From Epithemia pelagica (taxonomy: Eukaryota > Bacillariophyta > Bacillariophyceae > Surirellales > Surirellaceae), in contig OX337233.1 of assembly GCA_946965045.2 (NCBI GenBank), forward strand, positions 2,790,001 through 2,854,000: DNA of 64,000 nt, given 5' to 3'. Position 1 is the first letter of the stretch. Each line of letters begins with the position of its first letter. Below, in pieces: positions 58,104 to 64,000 of this stretch. The translations under genes and the position numbers were made by a program. The notes under the pieces were generated by a model. The model had not been told where the DNA came from. It worked only from the letters and a program-made list of their open reading frames with translations, and did no database searches.

Positions 58104-58418
58104 TACAGGCATTGACAAAAGAATTGTTTGTAGTGGTCATAGATCGATGGTTGGGAGTCTTACATTAATAAAATGGATACATCCAGGGTGAGCCCCTACT
58201 TGCAAATTACGCGGTTGAAGGCGCAGGTGCAAATCATACTATGACTTACCATTAAAATATTTATCGCTTGATAAATTTAACCGTTTTAGTAACCGTCATT
58301 TCTATCCCATTGTACTTCTTAGTCCATTGTTCGTGCGATATTGGTACAGCTGGTCATTGTGGAATTTCCAACCACAGACCAAGACTACTGAACTCAGACG
58401 AAGAAACGGGACATGGTA
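58104..58418. other. Spacer between inverted MITE copies
   Basis: About 315 bp. No gene or repeat recognised. Confidence 0.4.
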
Positions 58419-59023
58419 AGGGCTGGGTAAGCCGATCCATGTTCGGCTAAGTAGGCTCAGTACATTTAGCTACGTAGTACTATTTTCATCACTGTAATAT
58501 GTGGGGCGAATGGTCACAAATTGAAAACTTGCTGCCACGAGAAACAATGCAATCCGGAAACCATCACTCGACAATGGTCGAAGAAATCACCCCCATGGCA
58601 ATAACTTCATGGATAATTGAGCCTAACTGAATCACTTTTAGAATAATACTCTTGAATACTAGAGCAACTATGGTTTCAATTTGATTCAGTCACCGTTGAG
58701 AAATGAATGAGTTAGGAAGGTTTTTGGATTACATCACCACAGAAAAATGAGTATACCTTTTGATCCAACGCGACAAATCTTCTGTAGCTGCAGAACACAG
58801 TAATACTAGCAAACTCAAACAACTTACAGTAGTAGGATGTTGATGCGATGCATCGGTAAATGCATGCGGCATCAACGGATCTCGCCGTCATCGTGGAGTG
58901 TTTTTGCATTTTTTCGGACTTCCCACCATTTCAGGTAATACGTGTACTATGGGATTTTATGTACGCAACGTAGCTTTTGTACTGAACCTACTTAGCCGAA
59001 CATGGATCGGCTTACCCAGCCCT
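58419..59023 (-). mobile_element. MITE with TA target duplication, copy 2 (inverted)
   Basis: 605 bp, inverted relative to copy 1 and flanked by TA (58417-58418, 59024-59025). The flanks read GAAACGGGACATGG-TA and TA-GCCTATGGCC, while the paralogous site at 51947 reads GAAACGGGACATGGTAGACT without the element. This fixes both the boundaries and the TA duplication. Confidence 0.9.
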
Positions 59024-59295
59024 TAGCCTATGGCCTGCAAGGACTCCTCTAGGAGTACGGTGATGCTCTTTGCTTCTTACGGTGAACCAGATTTGGAGTA
59101 GGAAGAATGGACCTGTAACATAAAAAAAGTTTGTGAAGCTGCAATGACGATTGCCAATAGCGTGATGTTTGCATGTCGCAAGAAATGGTTGCTTTCGCTG
59201 TCTCCGTAAGCAGATATCATTCTTGCTTTATAGTTCATGCAGAGGGGTACATGGGAAGGATTCCCATCCCACGAGAACAAAATCATTCCATGGCT

Positions 59296-60925
59296 TCATT
59301 GTCTGTGTTGGAAATGCATCTTATATCGTTGCAGAACTGCATTTTGTACTGCACGATTGTCTTTGGATGCATTGGGATGGAAAAACAAATCTTGAATCCA
59401 CAGCGAACCTCGATGAGCTATTTGCTGCGCTTCTTGGTCGTTATCCAAAATCCATTGAACTTGTTCCTCCACATTGGAAAGATTAGCATAAAGAGGCAAG
59501 TAATGAACATAGGGCTCCAACATTTCATCCATGATCCAGGAGGTAAACGAGAAAGGCGTCGACAGTATGACACTTCTTGACAAGAGGCCCCACCAAAAGC
59601 CAGAGGCAATGTCTGTCGTCCATCAGTGAGTTTGTTTGGAGGCGTTGGATGACAAACAAGAGTGAAATGAGTTAAAAGAAATCAAAGAGAGGTGGGACAA
59701 AGCATTTTGGATTCGTACCGTTGCCTGGTAAGAAGATGATAGCTTTGTGTCGCAAAAGCTCCTTCATAGAAAGGCTCTGACCCGCCACATTCACCCCATT
59801 GAATGTCGTGTTTCGCAAGTGACCGACTTCTCCCTTGCTTCCTGGGGTAAGTTTGGCATTGACCAAGGAAGAGTTCCCGTAGAGCATGGCCAGACGACAT
59901 CGCGACAAGCGCCGACAATTAATGGCATCGTCCAGGTTCCGAAACGTCTTTTCCTTACTTGTCAGTGCCCCTCGGAAAACGGCCATGTCCTTCTTGTCCC
60001 TCCAATAATAGTCATTGTACGCCACCTTTTGGAGACTCCCCATGTATCGAGCCGAGTTCAAATTCCACACTATAGGAGACAAGGTAGTGTTGCGAATGTC
60101 ATTGGAACAAACCTTCTTTTGTCGGTGCTGCAATTGGATAGCTTCCGGTGACCTGGGTGCCCGACAGTGATGAAAGGATGGCACCTTGTAGCCTCGAGAA
60201 CCATCGGAAATGCGCAACAAAATGGGAGGTGGTGGTGGTGTTTCTCTTTGTGATGGAGGACGCTGCGCGGCGTCGTCCCACAAAAGCGACAGTGGTACGG
60301 AAATGGAAATATCGTTACACTCATTCAACAAGCGCTTCTTTGCATTTTGAAAGGATTGTTTGCAGTTTTGAAAGTCACTTCGTCTGGCAAAAAAGAGGTC
60401 CTTGCCCTCGGCATTAGTGGTGACTCGTAACTGAGAGAGACTGGTGGTATTGTTGGTTCTCCAAGGTTGCGAAAGCAGAACTGTCTGATCCGTGTAATTG
60501 TATTCATACACAATGCCACCACTTGCGAAACTGATGTCTTTTCCGTCCTTGTCGTGATGGTTGTAGTTTTCCTTGTTGTCGCAGGGTGTCAAATACCAAT
60601 CACCCATGTAGACACGAACGCGATGCTCTATCGAAGGAAACCGTTGCCCTCGTCCTGCTGCAAGGCTTGGCAGGAAATTTCTCGGACGAGGCGTGGAAGA
60701 ATCTTCCAACCCTAATGGTTCCAATCGCCATAGCGACTCCATCAACGAACCAACTTGCGACTGCGACGGAGCATCACTAGCAGGAACCAAACGAATCGAT
60801 TCCAACCACAGCCCACAAACATAAAATCCACAGGCCACGACGACAACAGACACCAAAAAGCACCGTGCAGTGTCATGTGCATTCCTCCTAACACCCATAC
60901 GAGGAAGAGGTTTCCGCCGTTTCAT
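59296..60925 (-). CDS. GT90/CAP10-like glycosyltransferase, copy B
   Basis: Two proposed exons, 60925-59719 and 59612-59296, with the intron at the same place as in copy A (106 bp). The 507-aa product is close to copy A throughout, with scattered substitutions (RMGVRRNAHDTARC, FRGALTSKEKTFRN, AGQSLSMKELLRHKAIIFL). All catalytic-region motifs, the anchor and the proline run are retained, and both copies look functional. Divergent from the LRR gene, with ATGs 163 bp apart. Confidence 0.85.
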
Positions 60926-61088
60926 CGTTGGTTTTTGTCATTGCGTGGGGCTCATTTTTTGCCATCCACATCATATTTGGGGGTCATCCTGGAGAAAAAT
61001 CGATGGACCCCGTCTTGCAAAACTGAAAATGGGGCCGGGTGACATAGTTTGTGGTTCGCTTTTTCGTCGATCCATCATCTCTCCCACC

Positions 61089-62837
61089 ATGTCGTCTTCT
61101 TCGTCGAATGCCATGGCCACCGGGGAGAAGAAAAAGGAGACTCCACCAACCTCCAGTGGAGCTCCGAGTGGGGCCTCCAGTGACAGTGCGAAGGACAATA
61201 TGGGCGCCAACCCGTCTGGTATTCGTCTTTTGGATACGGCCGCATTGAACTCTTCGAGTTCCACCCAGCGACCAGTGACCGCAGCAACTAGCAGTAATAA
61301 CAAGAACAATACGACTGTGATTGGTAGTACGACCGTTTCAGGGTTGCCTCTGGATTGGACCAAACTTGGGAGTGGTGGGGAGGAAGATCATCTCGAACCC
61401 ATTTTACGGTATCCTACCGATGTGGTTTCGGAATTGGACGTGACGGATGGTGAATTTGTCTTGGTGGGAACAGCCGGGCTCAAGATTACCAATTTGGGAC
61501 CCGACTTCTCCAAGTTGCTAACCAAGGCATGTCAGGCGCAAGAGGTGCCACACCTAACCAAGTTGATTTTGCGATCGCACATGATTGCCACCATGGAAGG
61601 ATTGGAATTGTTGCATCATTTGGAATTGTTGGAATTGTACGACAATCAGGTACAGGCACTCGTATTGACGCCCAACTTTTCCGCGACATTGACTGTATTG
61701 GATATGAGTTACAATTCGATTCGAGACATGTCAGCAGTTCAAGTCTGTCCCCATTTGAAAGAACTCTGTACGTATCATGTGGAGTTGGTTGGTTGTGGAG
61801 TTTGGTTGAATTTACTGCTCGATATGTATATTGAACATGAATCATTGCTGTGTCTTACGTTGCTCATTTCTTGTCGTTTGTTTGCCGGAACTGTGTCACT
61901 CTTTTTTACCTTTGTAGACTTGGCCAACAACAAGCTCAAAGCCATTGAAGGGCTGCGAGGGTTGAAGGAATTGCGAAAACTTGATTTGGGTGCCAATCGT
62001 ATTCGCATCATGCCACCAGACGAACTTGCTGGCTTGGAACAATTGGAAGAGTTGTGGTTAGGGAAGAATAAGATTGAACGCATCCAGGGATTAACCACCT
62101 TGTCCAAACTTCGACGATTGGATTTGCAGAGCAATCGCATAGGAAATATCGTGAATGAACCGCGTGAAGGTGTCGCTCAAGGAGAAGAACAGTTTGCAAC
62201 TATTTCAGCTACATTGGAAGAGTTGTTTTTGGCACACAATGGTATTTCGCAGTTGGGATCGTGGTTGTTGGGAAATTCTGCGAGCAACAGGACGTTTCCG
62301 GAATTGATTGTACTCGACATGTCACGAAATCAACTAGCTGACGTGAATGCATTGGGATCGTCTACCATGTTTCCCGTATTGGAAGAATTATGGTTGGCAG
62401 GAAATCAAGTTGCAGAATGGTCGGCTGCGGACCAATTGTCCAATCTTTCCACCGTGGAAACGTTGTATTTGGAATACAATCCTATTCAAACCAATGATCC
62501 CTTGTATCGAAAATCCTTGGCGGAACGGATACCACAATTGAAACAAATTGATGCTACAATGATATCTGCCACGGCCTCCAATGCACTCGTTGGAACCAGT
62601 GGATTAGTGACAGGGGCAAGAACCAGTGGATTAGTGACAGGGGCAAGTTCGGCCCAGCAGCCTCCATCGGCTTTGGCCATGACTGCGAACCTAGTGGAAT
62701 CGGATCAGGACCGGATGCGAAGGTTTCAAGAAATGGCCCTGCAGCGTGCGGCACAGGAAACACGACAACTACAACAATCGTCTGCGGCTCAGCAAAATCA
62801 AAACGGCAATGACGACGACAGCGATGACAGTGGTTAG
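61089..62837 (+). CDS. Sds22-type leucine-rich repeat protein (PP1 regulator-like)
   Basis: Two proposed exons, 61089-61767 and 61918-62837, joined across a 150-bp intron (GTACGT...TTGTAG). Splicing turns the junction into KELYLANNKLKAIEGL, a perfect LRR. The ATG at 61089 has a good context (accATGt); ATG 61029 would add 20 residues. The 532-aa product has a disordered N-terminus and about ten 22-residue Sds22-class LRRs (LEQLEELWLGKNKIERIQGL, LSKLRRLDLQSNRIGNI). It ends with an LRR cap like that of Sds22 (LYLEYNPIQTNDPLYRKSLA, IPQLKQIDATMI). Sds22/PPP1R7 binds protein phosphatase 1 catalytic subunits. A Gln-rich tail ends the protein. A 24-bp tandem repeat encodes a repeated TSGLVTGA. Confidence 0.85.
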   Translation: MSSSSSNAMATGEKKKETPPTSSGAPSGASSDSAKDNMGANPSGIRLLDTAALNSSSSTQRPVTAATSSNNKNNTTVIGSTTVSGLPLDWTKLGSGGEEDHLEPILRYPTDVVSELDVTDGEFVLVGTAGLKITNLGPDFSKLLTKACQAQEVPHLTKLILRSHMIATMEGLELLHHLELLELYDNQVQALVLTPNFSATLTVLDMSYNSIRDMSAVQVCPHLKELCTYHVELVGCGVWLNLLLDMYIEHESLLCLTLLISCRLFAGTVSLFFTFVDLANNKLKAIEGLRGLKELRKLDLGANRIRIMPPDELAGLEQLEELWLGKNKIERIQGLTTLSKLRRLDLQSNRIGNIVNEPREGVAQGEEQFATISATLEELFLAHNGISQLGSWLLGNSASNRTFPELIVLDMSRNQLADVNALGSSTMFPVLEELWLAGNQVAEWSAADQLSNLSTVETLYLEYNPIQTNDPLYRKSLAERIPQLKQIDATMISATASNALVGTSGLVTGARTSGLVTGASSAQQPPSALAMTANLVESDQDRMRRFQEMALQRAAQETRQLQQSSAAQQNQNGNDDDSDDSG

Positions 62838-63704
62838 GCCTCAAAAATGGCGACATGATTGCGATGAACGAACGTCCAAGCGTTTGTTCAAGTTGCATTC
62901 CATTAAAAGAATGAGGAATGACTAAGAGCAAGAAGCATCCAGTCGCAACCATGAGGAGCGCAACCACAAATACATGGAACGATGACAGTAACAGAACCAG
63001 CAGGTCCATTGTCGCTGTTTTGGATAATCCATAATACCCAGAGTATAGAGACAATAGCAATTTGCTCCCATCGCACTTAGTTGCAGTACCCGATCCAATG
63101 GCTCGTACGGTGAAACAGAGGTCCACGATCCAAATTCACCATCTCGCTCTCGTCGTCTCCATCCGATTGTCCCAATGATTGGGAAGGTGTTGATCAGGGC
63201 AGCTCTAAGTCCGTCACTCCGGCCCCGGCGGACGATACCCTTTACCGTATGGCGGTTTATCAGCAAGGTAGTGGAAAGAAGCGAATTTACTAAATATAGG
63301 AGTATATGTTAATCAGGGCAACCATAAGGGTCGATCTCAAGAATCGTTAGCAGTGATATCCTGTGTCGAGCTCACTAACTAAGAGATTGCTGATACAGTG
63401 GCAATCTGTACATTTCATGTTGCATGTCAAAGAGACTCGCCGAAAAAAAGAATCACGGTCCGTCGATACCTTTCACAGGTCCATTGACAACCAGCGTTGT
63501 CCCATGTTCTTACTGGGTGTTCCTTGGCAAAGGCATTGTTCCTTTTGCAACACTATCCGTAGCCAAACTTGCCACGCCGTGTATCCAAAAAGTCCCAATC
63601 TGTTGGATATAAGGAATCAGAGGATGGTCACAAAATACCGATATCGAAAGAGTGAATTTAGAGTTCTACCAGCGCTGGTCTACAGTTCGTTTCCTGTGGT
63701 ATCA
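62838..63704. other. Intergenic region
   Basis: About 870 bp with convergent 3' ends. Short overlapping frames only; no repeat or RNA gene recognised. Confidence 0.4.
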
Positions 63705-64000
63705 TCACAAGTTGGTGGACGCAAGAAAGCCAATGTGTGGAACAATGAATTCGGGCAACGGTTGTGTGATGTCCCCGCTACGACTCGAGTTGTGTTGTTG
63801 CTCTTGTAAGAGGCTTTGGATTTGACCTGCCGAAGTGACACCCGTCATGACCAAGGCAGTATGCATCCCCGTATCAATACCAAAGCGAATATCAGTCTCG
63901 AGACGATCCCCCACAAAGAGAGCTCGTGACCATGCAATGCTGGTCTTTTTCTTGTTGTCTTCGTTGGAATTTTGTGCCTCAACCGCCAAGACATGTGCCA
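63705..64000 (-). CDS. Phosphoglycolate/4-nitrophenyl phosphatase-like HAD hydrolase, C-terminal part
   Basis: The last 98 codons of a gene whose frame stays open to the right edge. RALFVGDRLETDIRFGIDTG is the HAD motif with the acidic residues that hold Mg, in the form typical of the NagD/PGP class. HTALVMTGVTSAGQIQSLL and the final PEFIVPHIGFLAS match the end of eukaryotic phosphoglycolate phosphatases. The enzyme removes phosphate from phosphoglycolate or pyridoxal phosphate; the substrate-defining cap domain lies outside the window. Confidence 0.8.
   Translation of the reverse strand, partial: AHVLAVEAQNSNEDNKKKTSIAWSRALFVGDRLETDIRFGIDTGMHTALVMTGVTSAGQIQSLLQEQQHNSSRSGDITQPLPEFIVPHIGFLASTNL

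Larger units (their letters stand above)
58403..60939. repeat. Segmental duplication, copy B (with MITE insertion)
   Basis: Counterpart of 51946-53880 in the same orientation, interrupted by the MITE at 58419-59023. Similarity ends just upstream of each GT90 ATG. Confidence 0.85.

Noticed and set aside
1-64000. CRISPR arrays, rRNA, tRNA, bacterial operons or riboswitches
   Set aside because: No regularly spaced short repeats, no rRNA-like stretches and no tRNA with matching A and B boxes were noticed. Intron-bearing genes and plastid leaders mark this as eukaryotic nuclear DNA. A tRNA scan would be decisive.

Overview
The window looks like nuclear DNA of a diatom, probably pennate. Four things point there: two intact fucoxanthin-chlorophyll a/c antenna genes, several plastid pre-sequences with an ASAFAP-like cleavage motif (AAFAP, SLAFAP, CSAFSS, ATAFVG), a Ty1/copia element of the diatom CoDi type, and compact genes on both strands with few short GT-AG introns (about 90 to 150 bp). 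There are no operons, rRNA, CRISPR arrays or convincing tRNAs.

Layout. 1-10 kb: a zinc-finger gene running off the left edge and a P-loop NTPase gene were once divergent neighbours. A nearly new copia retrotransposon (1802-7862, 233-bp LTRs differing at one base, 5-bp target duplication) now sits between them. A shortened relic of the zinc-finger gene and a Tourist-like MITE follow. 10-17 kb: a Golgi-type glycosyltransferase with a frameshifted C-terminus, a broken AlkB-like oxygenase, a membrane RING-H2 ligase and an acyl-CoA-binding/ankyrin gene. 17.8-19.7 kb: a Mutator-like non-autonomous transposon. 20-23.4 kb: two antenna genes in inverted orientation flank a second acyl-CoA-binding/ankyrin gene. 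23.8-41 kb: a conserved housekeeping block with a kelch relic, TatD nuclease, importin alpha, a plastid-type aspartyl protease, a UVRAG/Vps38-like protein, a plastid FAD monooxygenase, a possible ORC6-like protein, a DUF427 protein, glutathione reductase and an aquaporin. 41-45.5 kb is gene-poor.

45.5-52 kb holds the most unusual genes. A Cys/His-rich membrane protein is divergent from a PDZ-TM-ferritin-like diiron membrane protein. Two thylakoid-lumen proteins follow, one made of six near-identical 35-residue repeats. 52-61 kb: a segmental duplication carries two GT90/CAP10 glycosyltransferases about 7 kb apart. One copy has been invaded by a roughly 600-bp TA-flanked MITE, and the other preserves the empty site. 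A second copy of that MITE lies inverted next to it. 61-64 kb: an Sds22-type LRR protein and the end of a phosphoglycolate-phosphatase-like gene.

Most genes act independently. Themes shared by neighbours are plastid light harvesting and lumen proteins, and secretory-pathway glycosylation. Possible metal handling by the divergent 45.5-49.5 kb pair is a hypothesis only. Intron boundaries given are inferred from GT-AG sites and restored protein motifs, not from transcripts.
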